NCBI RefSeq assembly: GCF_039543825.1
Contig: NZ_BAABKM010000004.1
Coordinates: 186,001 to 250,000, forward strand
Length of the DNA stretch: 64,000 nucleotides
Reading direction: 5' to 3'
Origin: Nocardioides conyzicola
GTDB lineage: Bacteria; Actinomycetota; Actinomycetes; Propionibacteriales; Nocardioidaceae
The translations under genes were made by a program, and so were the position numbers. Under the pieces are notes generated by a model. That model had not been told where the DNA came from. It saw nothing but the letters and a program-made list of their open reading frames with translations, and searched no databases. This document shows, in pieces, positions 34,197 through 42,884 of the stretch (positions are counted from its first letter, which is position 1; the number at the start of each line of letters is the position of its first letter).

Positions 34197-34871
34197 ATGG
34201 CTGACTACACCGGCGACGTGACTCCCGGCGGCAGCGCCGACGTCCGCGAGCTCACCCACCTGACGATCACGAAGGTCGCGGTGGACCCGAAGATGTCCAA
34301 CAACTGCTACCTGCTGCGCTGCCACCACACCGGCGACCAGGTGCTCATCGACGCGGCCGACGAGGCCGCCACCCTGCTGCCGCTGGTCGGCGACGCCGGG
34401 CTGCAGTCCGTCGTCACCACGCACCAGCACTGGGACCACCACCGGGCGCTCGCCGACGTCGTCGCGGCGACCGGGGCGTCGGTGGTGGTCGGTGCGCCCG
34501 ACGCCGCGGCCGTGACGGAGCAGACCGGCGTGCCCGTCACCCGCTCCGTGGCCCACGGCGACACCGTGGCCGTCGGCGAGTGCACCCTCGAGGTCATCGC
34601 CATCGCCGGCCACACCCCCGGCTCGGTCGCGCTGCTCTACCGGGACCCGGACGGGCACCCGCACCTCTTCACGGGCGACTCGCTCTTCCCGGGCGGGGTC
34701 GGCAACACGTTCGGCGACAAGGACGCCTTCGCCCAGCTCATCGACGAGGTGTCGACGAAGATCTTCGACCGGCTGCCCGACGACACCTGGTTCTACCCCG
34801 GCCACGGCGGCGACTCGACCCTCGGCGCCGAGCGGGCGTCCCTGCCGGAGTGGCGCGAGCGCGGCTGGTGA
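34197..34871 (+). CDS. MBL-fold hydrolase, glyoxalase II-like
   Basis: A 224-residue metallo-beta-lactamase-fold protein with the metal motif THQHWDHH (about residues 78-85), further ligands in AGHTPGS and FTGDSLFPGG, and PGHGGDS near the C terminus. This resembles glyoxalase II and mycothiol-conjugate hydrolases. It begins three bases after the MDMPI-family gene, so thioester or mycothiol-adduct hydrolysis is a reasonable inference. The substrate is not known. Confidence 0.82.
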   Translation: MADYTGDVTPGGSADVRELTHLTITKVAVDPKMSNNCYLLRCHHTGDQVLIDAADEAATLLPLVGDAGLQSVVTTHQHWDHHRALADVVAATGASVVVGAPDAAAVTEQTGVPVTRSVAHGDTVAVGECTLEVIAIAGHTPGSVALLYRDPDGHPHLFTGDSLFPGGVGNTFGDKDAFAQLIDEVSTKIFDRLPDDTWFYPGHGGDSTLGAERASLPEWRERGW

Positions 34872-34888
34872 CCGGGGCGGCTGGCGCG

Positions 34889-34959
34889 GGTCAGCGGTGA
34901 GCCAGCAACCGAATGCGGCCGATCTGCCCAGACGAACGGGTGCCCACGCACCGCTGACC
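34889..34959. repeat. 11-bp perfect inverted repeat between convergent genes
   Basis: GGTCAGCGGTG (34889-34899) and CACCGCTGACC (34949-34959) are perfect complements with a 49-nt loop. The segment is in the gap between the MBL gene and the convergent hypothetical gene at 34991. The right side shares GCTGACCG followed closely by GAAACCC with the inverted repeat at 42885-42960, suggesting related dispersed elements or terminators. Confidence 0.55.
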
Positions 34960-34990
34960 GCAGAAACCCCGAGCTCCGGCGTACGGCGGG

Positions 34991-35641
34991 TCAGGCGACC
35001 TGCGGCCAGCCCTTGTCGCGGCCGTTGCCCGCGTCGGACGGCGGGGCCGTCGACTGCGTGACCGGGAGGCCCGGGTTGTAGATCGGCGGCAGCGGGCCGA
35101 ACTGGCTGAGGTCGACGTCGGGCACGGCGATGGCCGGGGCGTCGGGCGTCTCCCAGCCCGAGAGGTCGAACTGCAGCTCGTCGGTCGTCGGCACGGAGTC
35201 CAGGTCGAGCATCTCCTGGACCGGCATGGCGCCCGGGCCGGTGTCGTTGTTGAGGTCAGCGAAGACCATCATGGCGGCCCAGTCCGGCGTCGTACCGGCG
35301 TCGAGGTGGCGCCGCAGCCGGCGCTCGGCGACGTCGGCGTCCAGCGCGAGCACCAGCTTGTCGGCACCGAAGCGGTCCGCCCAGGACCACAGGGTGCGCG
35401 AGCTGATGCGGCGCTCGGCGGCGATCCCGAGCACGCGGGCGATCGCGTCCTCCCGGAGCGGGTGGGCACGGAGCACGCGCTCGACGTCGAGCTGGGTCAC
35501 CCGCTCGGGGCAGACCCGGAGCTGCGCGTCGCGGCGCTCCATGTCGCGGGGCCGGGGGGTCTCGGCCTTCGGCCGAGTAGGAAGTGCGGTGATTGCCCAC
35601 ACCACAGCGATCATGGTGATCAGGCCGAGTCCGAGATACAT
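34991..35641 (-). CDS. Membrane-anchored hypothetical protein
   Basis: A 216-residue protein I do not recognise. One N-terminal hydrophobic helix (YLGLGLITMIAVVWAITALP) is followed by a basic stretch, a helical region rich in Arg/Leu (QLDVERVLRAHPLREDAIAR) and an acidic, Pro-rich tail. It could be a membrane-anchored cytosolic domain. ATG 35641 is preceded by AGAGGGAAAGCG. It lies 140 nt downstream of kshB on the same strand, separated by a palindrome-rich gap, so membership in the ksh operon is doubtful. Confidence 0.7.
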   Translation of the reverse strand: MYLGLGLITMIAVVWAITALPTRPKAETPRPRDMERRDAQLRVCPERVTQLDVERVLRAHPLREDAIARVLGIAAERRISSRTLWSWADRFGADKLVLALDADVAERRLRRHLDAGTTPDWAAMMVFADLNNDTGPGAMPVQEMLDLDSVPTTDELQFDLSGWETPDAPAIAVPDVDLSQFGPLPPIYNPGLPVTQSTAPPSDAGNGRDKGWPQVA

Positions 35642-35781
35642 ATCGCTTTCCCTCTGGTCGTGGGTCCGTTGGACCAGCAAGTTCCCCTGAGGGGGTCAGC
35701 CTGACCCTCATGAGGGCGGAAAACTGGAGGGGACTAGACCAGAAATTTTTGCGGCAATCTTGCAGAAGGGCCGCTCCGAAC

Positions 35782-36882
35782 TCAGTGGTAGGTCACCTTC
35801 ACGGTGTCCGTCACCGGGACCGACTGGCAGCCGAGCCGGATGCCCTCCGCCAGGTCGTCGTCGTCCAGGACGTCGTTGTGCAGCATCTTGACCTCGCCCT
35901 CGAGCAGCCGGATGGCGCACGCCGAGCACTCCCCCTCGCGGCAGGAGTACGGCGCCTTCACGCCCTTGGCCTCGAGGTGGTCCAGCAGCTTGGTGCCGGG
36001 AGCCCAGTCGTCGAAGGAGTAGTTCTCGCCGTCGAGCTCGACCTCGAGCCTGACCGGTCCCTCGGGACCCGGGTCGCCCGGAGCCGCCTCGGTCACGTCA
36101 TCGGGATCGCTCTCCGCGTCCTCGATCTCGTGCTCGGCGACCTCCTTGTCGTGCAGGTCGCCGAACGGGTTGCCGCCCAGGGAGACGAACTTCTCCTGGT
36201 GCCGGCGCTCACGCGGGAACTCCAGCTCCTTCAGCGCGGCGATCGTCATCTTCATGAACGGCGCCGGGCCGCAGACGAAGGCGTCGTACGACGGGTACGC
36301 CGAGGCGAACGCCCGCATCTGGTCCTGGCTGGGCAGCCCCTGCACCGACTCGAGCCAGTGCACGACCTGCAGGCGGTCGGGGTGCGCGGCGGCCAGCGCG
36401 GTGAGCTCGCGACCGAAGATCACCGACGCCTCGTCGCGGTTGGCGTAGAAGAGCACGATCCGGCCCGTGCCCTGCTCGAGGGCCGTCCGGGTGATCGAGA
36501 TGACGGGGGTGATGCCGCTGCCGCCGGCGAAGAGCAGCAGGTCGGCGCTCAGCGACGCCGGCGTGAAGATGCCGCTCGGGGGCAGCACGTGGATGCTGTC
36601 GCCCTCGCGGAGATGGTCGCAGACCCAGTTGGACGCGTAGCCGTCGACGGTGCGCTTCACCGTGATGGTGAGCGGTCCCCCGCCGACCGGGCTGCTGGAC
36701 AGCGAGTAGCAGCGCGCGGCGACACCGGTCTGGTCGCTCGGCACCGCCAGGGTCAGGAACTGGCCCGGCTTGTAGGCGAACTGCTCCTCAGCACCGGCGG
36801 GGACCTCGAAGGAGATGGAGTGCGCGTCGGCGGTCTCCTCGACCACGTCCACGACCTTCAGCTCGAAGGCGTCGTCGACCAT
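35782..36882 (-). CDS. kshB: 3-ketosteroid 9-alpha-hydroxylase reductase KshB
   Basis: A 366-residue electron-transfer subunit. The FAD domain has RCYSLSSSP (about residue 57), the NAD domain has LLFAGGSGITPVISI and VCGPAPFM, and a C-terminal plant-type [2Fe-2S] ferredoxin has Cys314, Cys319, Cys322 and Cys352. It passes electrons from NADH to the Rieske oxygenase KshA, which 9-alpha-hydroxylates steroid ring B. An acidic linker (about 230-275) joins the modules. It sits in one operon with kshA and a 97-residue gene, 5 nt after the latter. Confidence 0.92.
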   Translation of the reverse strand: MVDDAFELKVVDVVEETADAHSISFEVPAGAEEQFAYKPGQFLTLAVPSDQTGVAARCYSLSSSPVGGGPLTITVKRTVDGYASNWVCDHLREGDSIHVLPPSGIFTPASLSADLLLFAGGSGITPVISITRTALEQGTGRIVLFYANRDEASVIFGRELTALAAAHPDRLQVVHWLESVQGLPSQDQMRAFASAYPSYDAFVCGPAPFMKMTIAALKELEFPRERRHQEKFVSLGGNPFGDLHDKEVAEHEIEDAESDPDDVTEAAPGDPGPEGPVRLEVELDGENYSFDDWAPGTKLLDHLEAKGVKAPYSCREGECSACAIRLLEGEVKMLHNDVLDDDDLAEGIRLGCQSVPVTDTVKVTYH

Positions 36883-36887
36883 GAGAG

Positions 36888-37181
36888 TTAGTAACCGTCC
36901 TCGGCTCCGATGGGGACCTGCCCGTCGCGGACAGCAGCGTCGATGCTCGACAGCAGGCGCGGGCAGCCTTCCTTGATGTCGCGGGGGTCAGTGTGCCGGG
37001 CGAGCACCGGGCAGTGGCTGCGGGCCTCGGTCGTCCACTGGATGGACGTGTGGTGCTCGCTGTTCTTCTTCACGCCCACCCGCGCCAGGCAGTCGAGGCA
37101 CTCGACCTCGACCAGCCGGGCCGCCGTGTAGAGGCGCTGGTCCTCGACCGTGTCGGCGCTGGTGGGGACGAAGGAGGGCAT
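36888..37181 (-). CDS. Cysteine-containing hypothetical protein between kshA and kshB
   Basis: A 97-residue protein with CLDC (residues 29-32), a third cysteine in HCPVL and a fourth in GCPRLL, plus several histidines, so it may bind metal or a cluster. I do not recognise the family. It begins 3 nt after kshA and ends 5 nt before kshB, so it is made from the same transcript. That position suggests a role in steroid hydroxylase assembly or electron transfer; this is inference. Confidence 0.75.
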   Translation of the reverse strand: MPSFVPTSADTVEDQRLYTAARLVEVECLDCLARVGVKKNSEHHTSIQWTTEARSHCPVLARHTDPRDIKEGCPRLLSSIDAAVRDGQVPIGAEDGY

Positions 37182-37184
37182 GGC

Positions 37185-38375
37185 TCAGGTGCCCGACATG
37201 ATCTGCGGGGACTCCGCCTCGGAGCCGGGGGCACCGTGCGGGTCGCCGTCCTCCTCGGCCTTCTTGCGCAGGTTGTCCGCGACCTCGACCTGCCAGTACT
37301 CGTTGGCCTTCGTGGTGTCGACCTCGAACTCGAACCGGTCGACCATCTCGGGCGCGATGTCGGCCTGGTCGACGTAGAACTGCTCGTACCAGCGACGCAG
37401 CTGGTAGACGGGCCCGTCTTCCTCGCACAGCAGCGGGTTCTGGACCGGGACCTTGTTCTTCCAGATGTGCACGTCCTGGAGGAAGCCGCTGCCGAACATC
37501 TCGGCGTACTTCTTGGCGATGAAGTCGGTCGTCTTGTCGTCGAGGCCCTCGGGCTTCTTGACGGTGATGCCGTACTGCAGCCGGAAGGAGTCGGGGCCGG
37601 TCGGGACGTGGCAGTTGACCAGCACGACCTCGGTGTTGAAGCCCTTGTAGTCGGTGTCGAGCCAGTTGATCATGTACGACGGTCCGTAGTAGGTCGCCTC
37701 GGACTTGAGGAAGAGCTCGGCGTCGCCGTACCCCTCGGTCTTGTCGGGGCGGCCCTTGGACTCCATGAACTGCGTCGCGACGTGACCCTCGAAGACGTTG
37801 CGGAAGCTCGTGGGGAACGCGAAGTGGACGTAGTAGAAGTGCGCCATGTCGACGACGTTGTCGATCAGCTCGCGGCAGTGCGAGCCGTCGATCTCCTCGG
37901 CGACCCAGACCCAGTCGGTGTACTCGCCCTCGGCGAGGCCCGGCAGCTGCGGCGGGAGGATGTCGTAGTCGGCCTTGGAGCCCTCGACGTCGTGCCAGAT
38001 CAGCAGCTGGTCGTTGACGATCGCGGTCTCGTACTTCTGGGTGCGCGCGCGCAGCGGGACCCGGCGGGCGTACGGGATCGCCTTGCACTTGCCGTCGCCG
38101 CCCCACCGCCAGTCGTGGAAGGGGCACGCGATCTCGTCGCCCTTGACCTCGCCCTGCGTCAGGTCGCCGCCCATGTGGCGGCAGTAGCCGTCGAGCACCT
38201 GGAGGTCGCCCTTCGTGTCCGCCCAGACGACCAGCTGGCCGCCGAACGCGCCGACCCGGTGCGGCTTGCCGTCGCGGAACGTGTCGGCGAGACCGATGCA
38301 GTGCCAGCCGCGAGCGAACCGCTCGGGCGGGGTGCCGTGGTCGAGCGCTCGGACACTCGTGGTGGTGTCGCTCAT
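37185..38375 (-). CDS. kshA: 3-ketosteroid 9-alpha-hydroxylase oxygenase KshA
   Basis: A 396-residue Rieske non-heme iron oxygenase that hydroxylates C9 of 3-ketosteroids, starting ring-B opening. The Rieske site is Cys65, His67, Cys84 and His87; the mononuclear iron ligands align with Asn173, His179, His184 and Asp301 (in GFLQDVHIW). The pattern closely follows the M. tuberculosis KshA sequence as I recall it (RGWHCIGLA, VLDGYCRHMGGDL, CPFHDWRWGGDG). ATG 38375 is preceded by GGAGGAACGCC. It diverges from a fadE/fadD operon across a KstR-like operator. Confidence 0.95.
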   Translation of the reverse strand: MSDTTTSVRALDHGTPPERFARGWHCIGLADTFRDGKPHRVGAFGGQLVVWADTKGDLQVLDGYCRHMGGDLTQGEVKGDEIACPFHDWRWGGDGKCKAIPYARRVPLRARTQKYETAIVNDQLLIWHDVEGSKADYDILPPQLPGLAEGEYTDWVWVAEEIDGSHCRELIDNVVDMAHFYYVHFAFPTSFRNVFEGHVATQFMESKGRPDKTEGYGDAELFLKSEATYYGPSYMINWLDTDYKGFNTEVVLVNCHVPTGPDSFRLQYGITVKKPEGLDDKTTDFIAKKYAEMFGSGFLQDVHIWKNKVPVQNPLLCEEDGPVYQLRRWYEQFYVDQADIAPEMVDRFEFEVDTTKANEYWQVEVADNLRKKAEEDGDPHGAPGSEAESPQIMSGT

Positions 38376-38405
38376 GGCGTTCCTCCAGACGGTGTGGACC
38401 AAAAC

Positions 38406-38419
38406 AAGAACAGGTTATA
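38406..38419. promoter_or_regulatory. KstR-like operator in the kshA/fadE26 divergent promoter
   Basis: On the reverse strand TATAACCTGTTCTT matches the KstR consensus TNNAACNNGTTNNA at seven of eight fixed positions. It overlaps candidate -10 hexamers in both directions: TAACCT toward kshA (38412-38417) and TATAGT toward fadE26 (38416-38421). One repressor bound here could control both operons. The consensus is established in mycobacteria and rhodococci; its use here is inferred. Confidence 0.62.
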
Positions 38420-38487
38420 GTTTTTGGGACGCCGAATCCAGCGCCACCCCGCCCTTCCCGCTGCCCGACCTCTTTTGGGAGCTGCTG

Positions 38488-39678
38488 ATGCACATCGCCC
38501 TCACGCCCGACCAGGAGAGGCTGCGCGACGAGCTCCGCGAGTACTTCGCCGCGCTGGTCACGCCCGAGGTGAAGGCCGGTCTCGCGGCCGCCACCGGGGA
38601 GTTCGGCGACGACGCCGTCTACAAGAAGGTGATCCGCCAGCTCGGCAGCGACGGCTGGCTGGGCATCGGCTGGCCCAAGGAGTACGGCGGCCAGGCCCGC
38701 TCGATGATCGAGCAGCTGATCTTCACCGACGTGGCCGCCATTGCCGGCGTCCCGATCCCCTACCTGACGCTCAACACCGTCGGGCCGACGATCATGCGCT
38801 ACGGCACGGACGAGCAGAAGGACTACTTCCTCCCCCGCATCCTCAAGGGCGAGCTGCACTTCTCGATCGGCTATTCCGAGCCCGGCTCCGGCACCGACCT
38901 GGCGTCGCTCAAGACCAAAGCGGTCCGCGAGGGCGACGAATGGGTCATCAACGGCCAGAAGATGTGGACGTCGCTCATCCAGTACGCCGACTGGCTGTGG
39001 ATGGCCGTCCGCACCGACCCCGACCTGCCACGCCACAAGGGTCTGTCGATGATCCTGGTGCCGGCCGACTCCCCCGGCTTCTCGTACACGCCGGTGCACA
39101 CGGTCGCGGGCGTCAGCACCAGCGCGACGTACTACGAGGACGTGCGCGTCCCGGCGTCCAACCTGGTCGGCGAGCTCAACGGCGGCTGGTCGCTGATGAC
39201 CAACCAGCTCAACCACGAGCGGGTCGCGCTCACGTCGGCCGCGCCGCTGACCTACTCGATCGACATGGTCCGGCGCTGGGCGCAGGAGACCAAGAACCCC
39301 GACGGCCAGCGGGTGATCGACTCCGAGTGGGTGCAGATCGCGCTCGGCCGGGCGCACGCCCGCACCACGGCGCTCGCGCTGATCAACTGGAAGCTCGCGG
39401 CCGACGCCGACGCCGGTGTCGACCTCTCGCCCGCCGAGGCGTCCGCCACCAAGATCTACGGCTCCGAGCTCGCCACCGAGGTCTACCGGTCCCTGATGGA
39501 GATCGTCGGCCCCAACGCCGGCATCACCGGCGACTCCGAGGGCGCGGTCCTCGCGGGCCGTCTCGAGCGCTTCTACCGCTCGGCCCTCGTGATGACCTTC
39601 GGGGGCGGCACCAACGAGATCCAGCGCGACATCATCGGGTACGTCGGCCTCGGCCTCCCCGCAGCGAAGAGGAGCTGA
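38488..39678 (+). CDS. Acyl-CoA dehydrogenase, FadE26 (ChsE4)-like catalytic subunit
   Basis: A 396-residue acyl-CoA dehydrogenase: helical N terminus (LTPDQERLRDELREYFAAL), WLGIGWPKEYGGQARSM, the FAD segment FSIGYSEPGSGTDLASLKT and WVINGQKMWTS, and a C-terminal FGGGTNEIQRDIIG. Glu244 in NHER aligns with the catalytic glutamate described for M. tuberculosis ChsE4. The next gene is the smaller partner, matching the fadE26-fadE27-fadD17 order, and kshA diverges upstream, so steroid side-chain oxidation is the likely role. ATG 38488 has GGGAGC upstream. Confidence 0.88.
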   Translation: MHIALTPDQERLRDELREYFAALVTPEVKAGLAAATGEFGDDAVYKKVIRQLGSDGWLGIGWPKEYGGQARSMIEQLIFTDVAAIAGVPIPYLTLNTVGPTIMRYGTDEQKDYFLPRILKGELHFSIGYSEPGSGTDLASLKTKAVREGDEWVINGQKMWTSLIQYADWLWMAVRTDPDLPRHKGLSMILVPADSPGFSYTPVHTVAGVSTSATYYEDVRVPASNLVGELNGGWSLMTNQLNHERVALTSAAPLTYSIDMVRRWAQETKNPDGQRVIDSEWVQIALGRAHARTTALALINWKLAADADAGVDLSPAEASATKIYGSELATEVYRSLMEIVGPNAGITGDSEGAVLAGRLERFYRSALVMTFGGGTNEIQRDIIGYVGLGLPAAKRS

Positions 39679-39682
39679 CGAG

Positions 39683-40795
39683 ATGGACTTCCGTTTCACG
39701 CAGGAGCAGGACGAGGCCGCCGAGCTGGCGGCCAGCATCCTCAAGGACCGCACCACCAACGACCGGCTCAAGGCCGTGGACGCCGGCGGCGACCGCTTCG
39801 ACCGCGATCTCTGGGCGGAGCTCGGCTCGGCCGGGCTGCTCGGGCTCGCGCTCCCGGAGGAGCACGACGGCGCCGGGCTCGGCATCATCGAGCTCTGCCG
39901 GGTGCTGGTCGAGGTCGGCCGCACGGTCGCGCCGGTCCCGCTCGCGGCCCACGGTCCGGCGTCGCGGCTGATCGCCGAGCTCGGCTCGGACGCGCATCAG
40001 CAGCAGTGGCTGCCCGGCGCCGCGTCGGGCGCCAACGTGCTGACCGCAGCCGTGGCCGAGGAGCGCGCCTACTCCCCGGTCCGGCCGACCACCGTTGCGA
40101 CACCCGACGGCTCGTCGTACGTTCTGACCGGGAGCAAGGCGATCGTGCCGGCCGGCCCGTACGCCGACCTCTTCCTCGTGCCCGCCGAGACGCCGACCGG
40201 TGTCGGCGTCTTCCTGGTCGAGCCCGGTGACGCCGGCGTCACCGTGGTCGCGCAGACCTTCTCCGACCGCGACGGCGTGGCCCGGCTCGACCTCGACGGT
40301 GCCGTGCTGTCCGGAGACCGCCTCGTCGGCGCGGCCGACGGTGCCGCCGACCAGCGGCTGCGTCAGCTGCTCGTGCTGGCCGGCTCCGCCGAGCAGCTGG
40401 GCATCACCGAGGGCGCGCTGAAGCTCACCTCGACCTACGCGAAGACGCGCGAGCAGTTCGGCCGCCCGATCGGCACCTTCCAGGCCGTGTCGCAGCGGCT
40501 GGCCGACGGCTACATCGACGTGCTCGCCCAGCGGCTCACGCTGTGGCAGGCCGCGTGGCGCCTCGACGAGGGCCTGCCCGCCGAGAGCGAGGTCGCGATC
40601 GCGAAGCTGTGGGCGGCCGACGCCGGCCACCGGCTCGCGCACACGGCGGTCCACGTGCACGGCGGGGTCGGCATCGACCTCGACGGCGAGACGCACCGCT
40701 ACTTCACGTCGGCCAAGCGCTTCGAGTTCCTGCACGGCGGCGCGACCGAGCAGGCGCTCAACATCGGCCGGATCCTGGCGGCCGAGCCGGCATGA
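39683..40795 (+). CDS. Acyl-CoA dehydrogenase, FadE27 (ChsE5)-like partner subunit
   Basis: A 370-residue acyl-CoA dehydrogenase fold with a less conserved middle: GLLGLALPEEHDGAGLGIIE, QLGITEGALKLTSTYAKTRE, VHVHGGVGIDLDGETHRY and FLHGGATEQALNIG. The NHER-type catalytic glutamate of the first subunit is not apparent, consistent with the alpha2beta2 architecture of steroid-degrading ACADs, where only one subunit carries the base. It starts four bases after the first subunit and overlaps the ligase gene by four bases. Confidence 0.86.
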   Translation: MDFRFTQEQDEAAELAASILKDRTTNDRLKAVDAGGDRFDRDLWAELGSAGLLGLALPEEHDGAGLGIIELCRVLVEVGRTVAPVPLAAHGPASRLIAELGSDAHQQQWLPGAASGANVLTAAVAEERAYSPVRPTTVATPDGSSYVLTGSKAIVPAGPYADLFLVPAETPTGVGVFLVEPGDAGVTVVAQTFSDRDGVARLDLDGAVLSGDRLVGAADGAADQRLRQLLVLAGSAEQLGITEGALKLTSTYAKTREQFGRPIGTFQAVSQRLADGYIDVLAQRLTLWQAAWRLDEGLPAESEVAIAKLWAADAGHRLAHTAVHVHGGVGIDLDGETHRYFTSAKRFEFLHGGATEQALNIGRILAAEPA

Positions 40796-42360
40796 CGGGG
40801 ATGCCCACCGTGCGCGAGCAGCTGCTCGCGCGGGCGGGTGACGACGGCCCGGGGCTGCTCTTCGAGGACGAGTCGTGGAGCTGGGCCGAGGTCGTGCGCG
40901 AGTCGAGCGTGCGGGCCGCCGTGCTGTCGACCCTGCTGCCCTCCGGAGAGCCTCCCCACGTGGGCGTGCTGCTGGAGAACGTGCCGGAGTTCGCGTTCCT
41001 GCTCGGCGGTGCCGCACTCGGCGGTCACGTGGTCGTCGGGCTCAACCCGACCCGCCGGGGCGAGGCGCTCGCGGCCGACGTACGCCGGGCCGACGTGCAG
41101 GTCGTCGTCACCGACGCGGCCCACGCCGACCTGCTGTCCGACGTCGACGTGCCCGTGCTGCCGGTCGAGAGCCCGGACTGGTCGGCGCTGCTCGACGAGC
41201 ACGCCGCGGCCGCCGTGCCGGACGCCGAGGTCGGACCGGACGACCTGATGATGCTGATCTTCACGTCGGGCACGTCGGGCGACCCGAAGGCCGTCAACGT
41301 GACGCAGGCGAAGGTGGCGTATCCCGGGCAGTTCCTGTCCGAGCGGTTCGGCCTGAGCCCGGCCGACGTGGCGTACCTGTCGATGCCGATGTTCCACTCC
41401 AACGCGATCATGGCCGGCTGGGGGCCGGCGCTGGCCGCGGGCTCGACGATCGCGCTGGCCCGTCGCTTCTCCGCGTCCGGGTTCCTGCCCGACGTACGCC
41501 GCCACGGCGCGACGTACGCCAACTACGTCGGCAAGCCGCTGACCTACATCATGGCGACGCCCGAGCAGCCCGACGACGCGGACAACCCGCTGCGGCTGGT
41601 CTTCGGCAACGAGGCCAACGACCGCGACATCGCGGGCTTCGGTCAGCGGTTCGGGTGCGTCGTCGTCGACTCGTACTCGTCCACCGAGAACGCCGTCATC
41701 GTGCAGCGGGTGCCGGAGATGCCGCCGGGCTCGCTCGGGCGGCCGCTGGACGGGGTGAAGGTCCTCGACCCCGAGACGATGGCGGAGGTGCCCGACGCCG
41801 TCTTCGGGCCCTCCGGCGAGCTCCTCAACGGCGAGGCCGCGACCGGCGAGCTGGTCAACACCACGGGGTCCGGCGCGTTCGCCGGCTACTACAAGGACCC
41901 CGACGCCGAGGCCGAGCGGATGCGCGGCGGGATGTACTGGTCCGGCGACCTCGCCTACCGGGACGCCGACGGCTTCGTCTACTTCGCCGGCCGGACCGCC
42001 GACTGGCTGCGGGTCGACGGCGAGAACCTCGGTGCGGCCACGATCGAGCGGGTCCTGCTGCGGCACCCCGCGGTCGACGAGGCCGCGGTGTACGCCGTGC
42101 CGGACCCGTCGGTCGGCGACCAGGTGATGGCCGCCCTCGTGCTCCGGGGGGCGCTGTCGCCCGCGTCCCTCGAGTCGTTCCTGGCCGACCAGGCCGACCT
42201 GTCGCCCAAGGGTTGGCCGGCGTACGTGCGGGTCGTCGACACCCTGCCGCGGACCGCGACCAACAAGGTGCTCAAGCGGGAGCTGGCGGCCGAGGGACCG
42301 ACACCGGGCGACGGCGTGCTGTGGACGCGCGAGCCGCGAGGCACGGCGTACACCTGTTAA
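40792..42360 (+). CDS. Acyl-CoA ligase, FadD17-like
   Basis: A 522-residue AMP-forming acyl-CoA synthetase with the P-loop FTSGTSGDPK at 157-166, YSSTENAVIVQRVP (A5-like), MYWSGDLAYRDADGFVYFAGR and the C-terminal lysine motif LPRTATNKVLKREL. It would activate a steroid side-chain or related carboxylate with CoA for the preceding dehydrogenase. Gene order copies Rv3504-Rv3506. The ATG overlaps the previous stop (ATGA); ATG 40801 (MPTVREQL) is an alternative. Confidence 0.87.
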   Translation: MTGMPTVREQLLARAGDDGPGLLFEDESWSWAEVVRESSVRAAVLSTLLPSGEPPHVGVLLENVPEFAFLLGGAALGGHVVVGLNPTRRGEALAADVRRADVQVVVTDAAHADLLSDVDVPVLPVESPDWSALLDEHAAAAVPDAEVGPDDLMMLIFTSGTSGDPKAVNVTQAKVAYPGQFLSERFGLSPADVAYLSMPMFHSNAIMAGWGPALAAGSTIALARRFSASGFLPDVRRHGATYANYVGKPLTYIMATPEQPDDADNPLRLVFGNEANDRDIAGFGQRFGCVVVDSYSSTENAVIVQRVPEMPPGSLGRPLDGVKVLDPETMAEVPDAVFGPSGELLNGEAATGELVNTTGSGAFAGYYKDPDAEAERMRGGMYWSGDLAYRDADGFVYFAGRTADWLRVDGENLGAATIERVLLRHPAVDEAAVYAVPDPSVGDQVMAALVLRGALSPASLESFLADQADLSPKGWPAYVRVVDTLPRTATNKVLKRELAAEGPTPGDGVLWTREPRGTAYTC

Positions 42361-42377
42361 TTCATCAGACGTTGATT

Positions 42378-42383
42378 TATGCT
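42378..42383 (+). promoter_or_regulatory. Leaderless -10 (TATGCT) of the methyltransferase-like gene
   Basis: TATGCT ends six bases before ATG 42390, with no Shine-Dalgarno sequence. The stretch from the ligase stop to here is AT-rich for this genome and includes ATCA-GACGT-TGAT, a short dyad that may be an operator. Confidence 0.5.
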
Positions 42384-42389
42384 CGGGCC

Positions 42390-42878
42390 ATGCGCCGGGC
42401 GGCCGTCGGGACCTTCGTCTTCCTCCTCGCCGCGCCCGGGGTGATGGCGGGTCTGGTGCCGTGGTGGATCACCGGCTGGGCGCGCTCGTCGGCGTCGTAC
42501 GGCGTGCTCGACGTGGTCGGTGTGCTGCTGGTCGGCCTCGGGGTCGCGATGGTGCTCGACTGCTTCGTGCGCTTCGTGCGGGAGGGCGTCGGCACTCCCG
42601 CGCCGATCGCGCCGACCGAGTTCCTGGTGCAGGGCGGGCTCTACCGGCACGTGCGCAACCCGATGTACGTCGGCGTCGCGGCGGTGATCCTCGGCCAGGC
42701 GCTCGTGCTGCGCAGCACCGACCTGCTGTGGTGGCTGCTCGTCTTCCTCGCCGCCGTCGTCGCCTTCGTGAAGGGCTACGAGGAGCCGGCGCTGCACGAG
42801 CAGTTCGGCGCGTCGTACGACCGCTATCGCGCTGCCGTGCCGGGGTGGCTGCCTCGGCTCACGCCCTGGCGCGGCTGA
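42390..42878 (+). CDS. Isoprenylcysteine/phospholipid methyltransferase-like membrane protein
   Basis: A 162-residue integral membrane protein with three or four hydrophobic segments and the C-terminal PEMT/ICMT signature: LYRHVRNPMYVGVAAVILGQ and EEPALHEQFGASYDRYRAAV. Members bind S-adenosylmethionine and methylate lipids or prenylcysteine; the substrate here is unknown. The ATG is placed by a leaderless -10. It ends in a strong hairpin facing a convergent gene. Confidence 0.82.
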   Translation: MRRAAVGTFVFLLAAPGVMAGLVPWWITGWARSSASYGVLDVVGVLLVGLGVAMVLDCFVRFVREGVGTPAPIAPTEFLVQGGLYRHVRNPMYVGVAAVILGQALVLRSTDLLWWLLVFLAAVVAFVKGYEEPALHEQFGASYDRYRAAVPGWLPRLTPWRG

Positions 42879-42884
42879 GCGGTT

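Noticed and set aside
35642..35781. Rho-independent terminator of kshB
   Set aside because: A GCGGC/GCCGC stem is present but is followed by an A-rich, not U-rich, tract on the coding strand; several overlapping dyads make the call unsafe.
36988..39924. A 978-codon reverse-strand open frame spanning kshA and the fadE genes
   Set aside because: It is antisense to several well-supported genes; its peptide is Arg/Ala/Gly-rich low-complexity, as expected from GC-rich third positions read in the wrong frame.
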